Below are positions 1 to 5,549 of a stretch of 7,295 bases of DNA, piece by piece. The position numbers and the translations under genes were made by a program. The stretch comes from a bacterium (GTDB lineage: Bacteria > Krumholzibacteriota > Krumholzibacteriia > LZORAL124-64-63). The DNA is taken from the NCBI GenBank assembly GCA_018652925.1, contig JABIBH010000252.1:1-7295 (forward strand), written 5' to 3'. The notes below the pieces were generated by a model. The model saw nothing but the letters and a program-made list of their open reading frames with translations, ran no database searches and was not told where the DNA came from. Each line of letters begins with the position of its first letter. The stretch's first letter is position 1.

Positions 1-489
1 CTTGATAAAACTGCTGTTGAGTTTATGCATCAGATCAAGGATCTGTTTGACCCCAATAATCTTTGTAATCCGGGCAAAGCATTACCTCAAAGAGGTAGTG
101 GGATTGAATGCTCTGCCGTTCCTGATTCAATAATTATGCACAAGGACACTCTGGCAATCACAGCTCCAGTTGATGTTAGATGGAAAGATTTACCAGTTGA
201 TTGCGACAAGTTCAACCCGGAATCAACAGTAGCTGATGCAATCGAAAACGGCCTGGTTCTGCTTGAAATCTGGGCTGAATGTGGAGGCAAACTGTTCCAT
301 TCCGGTGCACGTGTTACGAAAGATGTAGCAGGCTATAACCTGGTAAAACTGTTGTCAGGCAGCAGGTTGGCTGAAATCAAAGCTGTGACTTTCAAGTTGA
401 ACCCGGAAATTCGTGAAGTCGGAGAATCTGAAACAGCTGATTACATTGCAGTTGGACTACGAAAGATATTTGGGGGCAAAAATGAATAG
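1..489 (+). CDS. Glycolate/lactate oxidase-type flavoprotein, GlcD C-terminus fused to a GlcE-like segment (5' partial)
   Basis: The open frame runs in from the left edge, so only the last 162 residues are seen. Residues about 5-29 have the closing signature of the GlcD/FAD-linked oxidase C-terminal domain (IKDLFDPNNLCNPGK). The protein does not stop there. Residues about 45-150 resemble part of GlcE: a piece like the start of its FAD-binding (PCMH) domain (DTLAITAPV), then the GlcE-type run GGKLFHSGARVTKDVAGYNL followed by LLSGSRLAEIKAVTFKLNP. The GlcE parts normally lying between these, including the glycine-rich FAD pyrophosphate loop and the GG-x-x-A-x-x-x-x-G-P-R-R segment, are missing. 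In this family GlcD, GlcE and GlcF oxidise glycolate or D-lactate and pass electrons towards the quinone pool. The stop overlaps the start of the GlcF-type gene, so translation is probably coupled. Family is fairly certain, substrate is not. Confidence 0.82.
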   Translation, partial: LDKTAVEFMHQIKDLFDPNNLCNPGKALPQRGSGIECSAVPDSIIMHKDTLAITAPVDVRWKDLPVDCDKFNPESTVADAIENGLVLLEIWAECGGKLFHSGARVTKDVAGYNLVKLLSGSRLAEIKAVTFKLNPEIREVGESETADYIAVGLRKIFGGKNE

Positions 490-1603
490 CCCCAAACTCG
501 ATAAACTTCTGCAAAGCTGTGTTCAATGTGGATTGTGTCTGTCTCACTGCGCGACTTATCTGGTAACCGGAAATGAAGTTCTTTCTCCAAGAGGCAGACT
601 TCAACTTCTGAAACATTGGCAGAATAACACCCCGGACAGTGATCAGTTTGATGCTCTGGATAGTTGTATCGGTTGTTTGGCGTGTGAATCGGCGTGCCCA
701 AGTGGCGTTCCATATGATTTGATTGAGCAGGGAAAAAGCAGAGCTACACCAGGCTGGCGAACACATCTGGCAAAACCACTTTCCAGCCCTGCAGTACTCA
801 ATACATTGTCCAAAATTTCTGATTCGGGAATTGGTCACGCTTCAAATGTTACCCCCAAAAGTATGTCCGATGGAGAACTGGTTTCCATGTTGGATGACCT
901 TGCCGGTCAAAAAACAGTGTTGCGAAAAACTATCGGAAAAACTGGTCCATCGGTCATGCTGTTTCCTGGATGCGTAAATAGCACAATGCTATTCAACTCA
1001 CAAAACAGATTGATTCAACTTTTGCAATCGGCAGGATGTGAAGTTGAATTTCCACGCGCGTGGAATTGTTGCGGGGCAGTAGCAAGTCATCTGGATAATC
1101 ATCATCTTGCAGAAACTCAACATAAACAAAACCTGGAAACAGATTGCGATTTTATAGTGGTCGAAGCTGCCGGTTGCGGGCGGGAACTTAAAGAATATGC
1201 CGGGGAAAAAGTAATCGATGCAGCATTGCTACTCTCAAAACTCAATCTTGAACTGATGAAAACTCACCTAAAAGTGGCAATGCATTACCCTTGTCATTCA
1301 CTGCATGGGCAGAAGATCGTTGAAGAACCGAAACAACTGCTCAACAATTCCGTGCAGGCGATAGACCCGCATGAGCCTGAAGTATGTTGTGGAAGCGGGG
1401 GGACATTTACTCTGTTCCATAAAGAACTTTCAATCCAGGCAGGCAAACGCAAAGCAGAAATGCTGACCGACACTAATAGTGACCTGGCAATAACTTCCAA
1501 CGCCGGCTGCCTTGGCCAGCTAGCAAATTCACTAGGTAAATCCATGCCAATTATTCCTCTGACCGATCTGGTCTGGTACCTGCAAACTCGCTCCAAAGCT
1601 TGA
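482..1603 (+). CDS. glcF: Glycolate oxidase-type iron-sulfur subunit (GlcF family)
   Basis: The protein has 373 residues, slightly shorter than E. coli GlcF. Two ferredoxin-type [4Fe-4S] motifs lie at the N-terminus: C13-x2-C16-x2-C19-x3-C23 and C62-x2-C65-x2-C68-x3-C72-P. Two cysteine-rich CCG domains follow, the first with FPGC and NCCGAVASHL, the second with YPCHSLHG and CCGSGGTF. This order is that of GlcF and related lactate/glycolate dehydrogenase subunits, which take electrons from the flavin subunit and pass them towards the quinone pool or a heterodisulfide-reductase-like acceptor. The ATG at 482 overlaps the upstream stop by 8 bases and follows a G-rich ribosome-binding site (GGGGG at 472-476), so I prefer it to an in-frame upstream start at 413. 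No terminator follows, and the SAHH gene begins 68 bases later. Family assignment is firm; glycolate, D-lactate or another 2-hydroxyacid as substrate cannot be told apart here. Confidence 0.9.
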   Translation: MNSPKLDKLLQSCVQCGLCLSHCATYLVTGNEVLSPRGRLQLLKHWQNNTPDSDQFDALDSCIGCLACESACPSGVPYDLIEQGKSRATPGWRTHLAKPLSSPAVLNTLSKISDSGIGHASNVTPKSMSDGELVSMLDDLAGQKTVLRKTIGKTGPSVMLFPGCVNSTMLFNSQNRLIQLLQSAGCEVEFPRAWNCCGAVASHLDNHHLAETQHKQNLETDCDFIVVEAAGCGRELKEYAGEKVIDAALLLSKLNLELMKTHLKVAMHYPCHSLHGQKIVEEPKQLLNNSVQAIDPHEPEVCCGSGGTFTLFHKELSIQAGKRKAEMLTDTNSDLAITSNAGCLGQLANSLGKSMPIIPLTDLVWYLQTRSKA

Positions 1604-1658
1604 CAGTAACCATTTAATTGATGATTGTGATTGCTGCGAATTGATTAATAATTGAACC

Positions 1659-1663
1659 GGAGG
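1659..1663 (+). promoter_or_regulatory. Ribosome-binding site deciding the TTG start of SAHH
   Basis: GGAGG lies 8 bases before the TTG at 1672. No comparable site precedes the first in-frame ATG at 1711, so the site supports the TTG start, which also matches where family members begin. Confidence 0.8.
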
Positions 1664-1671
1664 ATTCTGGA

Positions 1672-2943
1672 TTGAAAACTGCTGAAGGAACCAACTACAA
1701 AGTTGCAGATATGTCGCTTGTTGAAGCTGGCAAAATGAAGATCGACTGGGCTGAAAGTCGTATGCCTGTAATGATGGCTTTGCGTGAAAAACATGCAAAA
1801 TTGCAATCGTTAAAAGGGATGAAAATTGCTGGTTGCCTGCATGTAACAAAAGAGACTGCAGTTCTTATCAGAACTCTTGCTGCTGCTGGCGCTGAAATAA
1901 GCTGGTCTGGCTGTAATCCTCTCTCAACTCAGGACGATATCGCTGCAGCGCTTGCTGACCAGGGTATCTCCATTTATGCATGGCATGGCATGAACACCGA
2001 AGATTTTTACTGGTGTATTGACCGTACTCTGGATTTTAAACCAACCTTGACTCTGGATGACGGTGCCGATCTTATTTTCCGTGTTCACAACAAACACCAG
2101 AACCTGTTCGATGGAATTATCGGTGGTACAGAAGAAACCACAACCGGTATCCACAGACTTCGTGCAATGGCAGATGATGGTGCGTTGAAATACCCGGTTA
2201 TCGCAGTCAACGATGCAGAAACCAAATGGGATTTCGATAATGTTTACGGTACAGGCCAATCAAGCCTTGATGGAATCATTCGCGCAACATCAGTTCTGAT
2301 TGCAGGTAAAAACTTTGTTGTTGCAGGTTACGGTCACTGTGGAAAAGGTTGTGCGATGCGTGCAGCCGGTCTTGGTGCAAACGTTATCGCAACAGAAGTC
2401 AAAGCTACTGCCGCACTGAAAGCTACTCTTGAAGGACACGAAGTTCTGCCGATGGATAAAGCTGCTGCAGTTGGCGATATCTTCATAACCGCAACTGGCA
2501 TGAAAGATGTCATCGTCGGTCGCCATTTTGAAGTTATGCGAGATGGTGCAATTGTTTGCAACACAGGCCACTATGACTGTGAAATAAACATCGGTGATCT
2601 GGAAGCTCTTTCAGTTTCCAATCGTGAAATCCGACCAAATTGCCGAGAGTACATGATGAAAGATGGCAGAAGGATTTATCTGTTGGCTCAAGGTAGACTT
2701 GTGAATCTTGCAGCTGCTGAAGGTCATCCAAGTGAAGTTATGGATATGTCATTTGCCAACCAGTTCCTCTCAATGGTTCGATTGTCAGAAGAGGGCAAAG
2801 AACTCTCGGCTGGTGTCCACGATATTCCTGTTGAGCAGGACCAGATGATTGCAGGGATCAAACTTTCAACAATGGGCTTGAGTGTGGATAATTTAACTCA
2901 GGAACAGATTGATTACGATTCTGATTACTCAGCTGGTACTTGA
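1672..2943 (+). CDS. ahcY: S-adenosylhomocysteine hydrolase (adenosylhomocysteinase), short archaeal/Thermotoga-type
   Basis: This cytosolic NAD-dependent enzyme reversibly splits S-adenosylhomocysteine into adenosine and homocysteine in the activated methyl cycle. The 423-residue protein shows the family motifs in order: LHVTKET (His57), SGCNPLSTQDD, DDGAD (Asp130), TEETTTG (Glu154/155), NDAETKWDFDN (Lys185, Asp189), the NAD-binding loop GYGHCGKG at 219-226, NTGHYDCE (His300) and GRLVNLAAAEGHPSEVMD (His352). It is about as long as archaeal and Thermotoga enzymes, lacks the internal insertion of many bacterial ones, and ends in LTQEQIDY...AGT rather than the C-terminal K...HYRY tail of the long form. 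Small departures are DGAD for DGGD and GYGHCGKG where archaeal relatives usually have GYGWCGRG. The start is TTG behind a GGAGG site. A terminator follows. Related archaeal proteins can prefer S-inosylhomocysteine, so the exact substrate is slightly open. Confidence 0.95.
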   Translation: MKTAEGTNYKVADMSLVEAGKMKIDWAESRMPVMMALREKHAKLQSLKGMKIAGCLHVTKETAVLIRTLAAAGAEISWSGCNPLSTQDDIAAALADQGISIYAWHGMNTEDFYWCIDRTLDFKPTLTLDDGADLIFRVHNKHQNLFDGIIGGTEETTTGIHRLRAMADDGALKYPVIAVNDAETKWDFDNVYGTGQSSLDGIIRATSVLIAGKNFVVAGYGHCGKGCAMRAAGLGANVIATEVKATAALKATLEGHEVLPMDKAAAVGDIFITATGMKDVIVGRHFEVMRDGAIVCNTGHYDCEINIGDLEALSVSNREIRPNCREYMMKDGRRIYLLAQGRLVNLAAAEGHPSEVMDMSFANQFLSMVRLSEEGKELSAGVHDIPVEQDQMIAGIKLSTMGLSVDNLTQEQIDYDSDYSAGT

Positions 2944-2964
2944 TTCAACTTTTGATAATAGATA

Positions 2965-3003
2965 AAAAGACCGGGCAACTTCTGTTGCTCGGTCTTTTCT
3001 TTT
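2965..3003 (+). terminator. Intrinsic terminator after SAHH
   Basis: A 15-bp stem, AAAAGACCGGGCAAC against GTTGCTCGGTCTTTT with one G-T wobble, closes on the loop TTCT and runs into TTTTCTTTT. It lies 22 bases past the SAHH stop. The A-run on its left side could give weaker termination on the other strand. Its outer stem recurs in the terminator at 4382-4416. Confidence 0.9.
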
Positions 3004-3060
3004 GCGGTACTGTTTGGGCTACACAAAGAGATTTTAGATAAATCAAGATAGGAGATAGCA

Positions 3061-3675
3061 ATGAAACTGACAGCAACAATTTTGATATTATTTATTGCCA
3101 GTGCTGCTTTTCCTCAAGCAATGGATATTGAATATAATTGCAATACCCCAACTTATGAACCGCTCAATTTAGAGGAGTCTATTAACTACCTCAAATCGAG
3201 AAGCCTCTCATTGACAGTCGGATTTTACTCAAAAAACTGGCAGCAGGAAGATGTAATAAGCAGGAAAGGGTTCATTTTTCATCGACATGCTTTCAAATTT
3301 GAACCTATAACTGAAAATCCATATACCAGAGAATATCAGGCTCTTTTTCTACAATTCGGCTATCAACGGAAACTGTGGGAATACAGAAACTCAGATCTGA
3401 TTGCAGGTTTTGAAACTGGTATGGTCTTTATTGATGATAATCATAGTGCGGATGTCCCATTTGGGAACTTGCCCGAAACCAGCTGGAACATTTCGCCAAC
3501 CTTGAAGAGGTTTGTTCCATTGGGAGCAAGAGCATCGGCAGTTTTTGGAGCTCAAGGCGTTATTTTTATGCAAGACAAACTAACAACGAATCCGTTCAAA
3601 TCCGGAGTCATTTTTTCTGTCGGTATTGAGTTAAATGGGGGCAGGGAGTTTAATAAACCGAAGACACATCTGTAA
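3061..3675 (+). CDS. Exported protein of unknown function, probable β-rich/outer-membrane
   Basis: I do not recognise the family. The 204-residue product starts with a classical signal peptide: Lys2, a hydrophobic core at about 4-17, and likely cleavage near Ala20 (FPQA|MDIEY). The mature part has one cysteine (Cys27) and several stretches of alternating polar and hydrophobic residues flanked by aromatics (LSLTVGFYS, YQALFLQFGY, SDLIAGFETGMVFI, SAVFGAQGVIFM, SGVIFSVGIEL), as expected for antiparallel strands of a small β-barrel or β-sandwich. It ends in a polar tail (NKPKTHL) rather than the terminal aromatic typical of many outer-membrane barrels, so a periplasmic location is also possible. 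The ATG has an AGGAG site 6 bases upstream (3050-3054). The AlkD-type gene begins 10 bases after its stop, so the two are probably co-transcribed. No strong promoter is visible in the short gap after the upstream terminator. Confidence 0.75.
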   Translation: MKLTATILILFIASAAFPQAMDIEYNCNTPTYEPLNLEESINYLKSRSLSLTVGFYSKNWQQEDVISRKGFIFHRHAFKFEPITENPYTREYQALFLQFGYQRKLWEYRNSDLIAGFETGMVFIDDNHSADVPFGNLPETSWNISPTLKRFVPLGARASAVFGAQGVIFMQDKLTTNPFKSGVIFSVGIELNGGREFNKPKTHL

Positions 3676-3678
3676 AGG
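3674..3678 (+). promoter_or_regulatory. Ribosome-binding site deciding the GTG start of the AlkD-type gene
   Basis: AAAGG begins within the stop codon region of the upstream gene and sits 7 bases before the GTG at 3686. No in-frame ATG lies near the expected N-terminus, so GTG is the best start. Confidence 0.6.
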
Positions 3679-3685
3679 CAACTGA

Positions 3686-4381
3686 GTGTATAATAATATA
3701 ATCAACAATTTGCAAAGCTTGGCCAACCCGGAAATCGCAGAGCATTCACAACGGTTTTTCAAAACTGGCAAGGGTGAATATGGTGAAGGGGATTTGTTTC
3801 TGGGAATAAGAGTCCCAATTATCAGGCAGGCAGTAAAAAGGTTCAAAATTGTACCGCTACCAACTCTGAAACGACTCCTGAAATCCGAGTTTCATGAAAT
3901 CCGCCTGTTTGCTCTGCTATCGTTGGTTTACCAGTATGAAAAAACAGACCAGCAGGAAGAGATTTATAAAATTTACCTTTCAAACACAAAGTATATCAAC
4001 AACTGGGACCTGGTTGACACCTCAACTCCAAATATTGTTGGATCGTTCCTTGTAAATAATGACAGAAAAGTTCTATATGAACTCGCAAAATCTGATTCCC
4101 TGTGGGAGAGAAGAATTTCTATCCTGGCAACATTCAAATTTATACGCAACGGCCAGTTCAAGGATACTCTGCTCATTTCTGAAATTCTGCTTAACGATGA
4201 TGAAGATTTGATCCATAAAGCTGTCGGCTGGATGTTGCGTGAAGTGGGAAACAGAGACCAACAGACTGAGGAAAAGTTTTTAATAAAGCATTACAATAAT
4301 ATGCCAAGAACGATGTTGAGATATGCAATTGAAAAGTTCGAAGAAGAGAAGAGACAAAAATATCTCAAAGGCAAGATATAA
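3686..4381 (+). CDS. DNA alkylation repair protein, AlkD-type HEAT-repeat DNA glycosylase
   Basis: AlkD enzymes are cytosolic, non-base-flipping glycosylases that remove N3- and N7-alkylated purines, starting base excision repair. The 231-residue protein has the family length and all-helical HEAT-like pattern. Recognisable segments are LGIRVPIIRQAVK near residue 40, HEIRLFALLSLVYQY at 70-84, the signature NNWDLVDTS at 106-113, LWERRISILATFKFIR at 139-154 and LIHKAVGWMLREVG at 175-188. In characterised AlkD a Trp and an Asp four residues apart, an Arg and a second Trp form the lesion-binding cleft. Trp107/Asp111, Arg142 or Arg143, and Trp182 are the likely counterparts. The start is GTG. It is the second gene of a two-gene unit behind an exported protein of unknown role, and a hairpin terminator follows directly. 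Family call is strong; the range of lesions repaired is inferred. Confidence 0.9.
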   Translation: MYNNIINNLQSLANPEIAEHSQRFFKTGKGEYGEGDLFLGIRVPIIRQAVKRFKIVPLPTLKRLLKSEFHEIRLFALLSLVYQYEKTDQQEEIYKIYLSNTKYINNWDLVDTSTPNIVGSFLVNNDRKVLYELAKSDSLWERRISILATFKFIRNGQFKDTLLISEILLNDDEDLIHKAVGWMLREVGNRDQQTEEKFLIKHYNNMPRTMLRYAIEKFEEEKRQKYLKGKI

Positions 4382-4416
4382 AAAAGACCGGACAGTTCAA
4401 AACCGCCCGGTCTTTA
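4382..4416. terminator. Bidirectional intrinsic terminator between the AlkD-type and outer-membrane genes
   Basis: A perfect 9-bp outer stem, AAAGACCGG (4383-4391) with CCGGTCTTT (4407-4415), extends inward through two A-C mismatches to GTT/AAC around a CAA loop. The + strand run of T is short (TTTAAT), whereas the - strand has six T (A-run at 4380-4385). It probably terminates both converging genes and should work better for the minus-strand one. Confidence 0.8.
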
Positions 4417-4432
4417 ATAAAATCAACTAGAA

Positions 4433-5221
4433 CTAGAATCCGTATACAAGTCCCAGGTTCATATTCCAGAAGTGAGTGTTAGTCCACATGAAACTGTTAT
4501 TCTCATGTTGGAACCCTTCCCATTTGATTTCATCACCAGTGGTGACATAAGTCCAGGTTGAGCTCCAGTCCAGTTTGAGATCTGATGTGAGGTTATATTC
4601 AGTGCCAATCCCAAAGGCAACACCTATATCATTGCCAACAATTTCATCTTCGGAATAGGTCATAATGTCTGAACCACGACCGTTCTCAAGCAGAGCCCAG
4701 TCCATATACATTAAATTGGTTTTAAAGTAAGGATTGAATCTTGAGCCAGGCATTATTTTGTTACCCAGGTAATTAATCAAGGAAAGATAGAAACCATCTA
4801 GCTGGATAAACGCGTCAGTAGTCAAGTCCGTATCATTGCGGCGAAGCCCACCATTAATCAAGGCTATATCACCAGGCTTGTCTCCAACTATTGGCATACC
4901 ACCGCGGATAGCACCAAAAGCAAGAGCAAGTTCTTCCATTGGGTGAATCCTGAGTTCACCACCAATGCCAAATCCGCCACCAGTGAGGTCATTGACATCG
5001 TAGAATTCCTGTTTCAAAATATGTATAGGTACCAAGTGTTGAGCAAAGATAGATACTGCAAAAAAAGATGAATGATGAGCTGGTGTTACATCTTCAACTG
5101 TTTCATCTTCAAAGCTGTCAAATGAATCCTCTTCTGCAACGGCAATAGAAAAAGCACCACTACAAATCAGAACCAGGGATAGAACTGTAACTAAGGACAA
5201 AAATCTGTGCATTGGACGCAT
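4433..5221 (-). CDS. Outer-membrane β-barrel protein, family not recognised
   Basis: The 262-residue product has a long signal peptide, with basic residues up to Arg6, a hydrophobic core at about 8-28 and likely cleavage at AVA|EE (residue 29). Cys20 lacks a proper lipobox. A very acidic linker follows (EEDSFDSFEDETVEDV, 30-45). From about residue 52 there are repeated amphipathic strands rich in Gly, Phe, Tyr and Trp (FFAVSIFAQ, GFGIGGELRIHP, LALAFGAI, FYLSLINYLG, NPYFKTNLMYMDW, IGVAFGIGTEYNL, LKLDWSSTWTYV, FWNMNLGLVYGF). The chain ends in Phe after alternating residues, the usual signal for outer-membrane insertion by BAM. No enzyme motif or OmpA-type peptidoglycan-binding domain is seen, so a small porin-like or structural barrel is the best guess. 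The ATG at 5221 has AAAGGAG 7 bases upstream, favouring it over the Met4 codon. A shared terminator lies past its 3' end. Confidence 0.82.
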   Translation of the reverse strand: MRPMHRFLSLVTVLSLVLICSGAFSIAVAEEDSFDSFEDETVEDVTPAHHSSFFAVSIFAQHLVPIHILKQEFYDVNDLTGGGFGIGGELRIHPMEELALAFGAIRGGMPIVGDKPGDIALINGGLRRNDTDLTTDAFIQLDGFYLSLINYLGNKIMPGSRFNPYFKTNLMYMDWALLENGRGSDIMTYSEDEIVGNDIGVAFGIGTEYNLTSDLKLDWSSTWTYVTTGDEIKWEGFQHENNSFMWTNTHFWNMNLGLVYGF

Positions 5222-5228
5222 TTACGCG

Positions 5229-5235
5229 CTCCTTT
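5229..5235 (-). promoter_or_regulatory. Ribosome-binding site of the outer-membrane protein gene
   Basis: On the minus strand AAAGGAG lies 7 bases before the ATG at 5221. This spacing suits that ATG better than the in-frame ATG three codons later. Confidence 0.7.
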
Positions 5236-5263
5236 CCAGAGTAATTCTTTTATATTACTTGAG

Positions 5264-5293
5264 AATATACAGTTTTCAAGTGAAGTTGTCCAA
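5264..5293 (-). promoter_or_regulatory. Candidate promoter of the outer-membrane protein gene
   Basis: On the minus strand TTGGAC (5288-5293) and TATATT (5264-5269) are 18 bases apart, putting the start of transcription roughly 36 bases before the ATG. An alternative pair, TTGAAA and TAATAT with a 16-base spacer, overlaps it. An inverted repeat, ACTTGA (5257-5262) and TCAAGT (5276-5281), spans the -10 region and could be an operator. This is inferred from sequence resemblance only. Confidence 0.35.
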
Positions 5294-5324
5294 TATCGAT
5301 ACTCCAAAAATTTATTGTATACAC

Positions 5325-5353
5325 TTGATTGATAGCTTTGTTTAGTGTATGAT
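5325..5353 (+). promoter_or_regulatory. Candidate σ70-type promoter for adenosine deaminase
   Basis: TTGATT (5325-5330) and TATGAT (5348-5353) are exactly 17 bases apart and face the deaminase gene. Transcription would start near 5360, giving an untranslated leader of about 190 bases. No better-placed promoter is seen closer to the gene. Confidence 0.4.
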
Positions 5354-5361
5354 ACATTAAT

Positions 5362-5373
5362 AGGCTTAAGCCT
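5362..5373. repeat. Perfect 12-bp palindrome AGGCTTAAGCCT
   Basis: The 12 bases are their own reverse complement and sit at the predicted transcription start of the deaminase promoter, where a repressor could block it. Short ATACA/TGTAT arms flank it unevenly (5352-5356 and 5374-5378). No known regulator site is recognised. Confidence 0.5.
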
Positions 5374-5383
5374 TGTATATGAT

Positions 5384-5491
5384 TGTTGGTGTGGTCCGCG
5401 TGGCTTGACTCGTGACGCGTGCGACGCAACTGGGGAAGACAATGAGTCGCTTCTAGTCTGAACTGGATCATCGCCTACATCAACATTTATC
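5384..5491 (+). other. Non-coding leader stretch with possible RNA structure
   Basis: This is part of a gap of more than 300 bases between divergent genes and holds no convincing ORF. It is locally more GC-rich than its surroundings. Complementary pieces could pair in different ways: CGCGT (5397-5401) with ACGCG (5415-5419); GACTC (5407-5411) with GAGTC (5444-5448), extendable to 8 pairs with wobbles; or GCGAC (5421-5425) with GTCGC (5446-5450). The last two share bases and exclude each other. It does not match the purine, SAM or SAH riboswitch cores as I know them, nor a tRNA. Confidence 0.3.
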
Positions 5492-5529
5492 ATCCTGATT
5501 GGAGCTTCTTCGGTTGTTCCGATCAGGAT
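5492..5529 (+). promoter_or_regulatory. 12-bp leader hairpin next to the adenosine deaminase ribosome-binding site
   Basis: ATCCTGATTGGA (5492-5503) pairs with TCCGATCAGGAT (5518-5529) through 11 Watson-Crick pairs and one T-G wobble. The 14-base loop contains CTTCGG, able to form a stable UUCG tetraloop. The stem ends 11 bases before the GGAGG site. It has no T-run, so it is not an intrinsic terminator; an RNA control or stabilising element is more likely. Confidence 0.6.
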
Positions 5530-5540
5530 TATATGTATAT

Positions 5541-5545
5541 GGAGG
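5541..5545 (+). promoter_or_regulatory. Ribosome-binding site deciding the GTG start of adenosine deaminase
   Basis: GGAGG lies 4 bases before the GTG at 5550, slightly close but the only good site. The other in-frame start, TTG at 5499, lies inside the hairpin and has no such site. A nearby ATG at 5548 is out of frame. Confidence 0.7.
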
Positions 5546-5549
5546 AAAT

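Noticed and set aside
392..838. Minus-strand open frame of 148 codons under the GlcF-type gene
   Set aside because: It lies opposite a gene with firm cysteine motifs, has an unnatural composition and no ribosome-binding site or recognisable domain.
1600..1628. Perfect -35-like TTGACA at 1600-1605, possible promoter for SAHH
   Set aside because: At 17 bases the -10 position reads GATTGT, a poor match, and spacings of 16 or 18 are no better. With no terminator after the GlcF-type gene, co-transcription is simpler.
5443..5454. Four-codon ORF (MSRF) after a GGGGAAG stretch, possible leader peptide
   Set aside because: It is too short, is poorly spaced from a weak ribosome-binding site, and has no run of a regulatory amino acid.
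5191..5493. Minus-strand open frame of 100 codons across the divergent region
   Set aside because: It overlaps the start of the outer-membrane gene and its ribosome-binding site and shows no motif; it looks like a chance frame.
5354..5540. Known riboswitch (purine, SAM or SAH) in the deaminase leader
   Set aside because: None of the conserved core sequences I know for these classes can be seen, so only an unnamed structured leader is reported.
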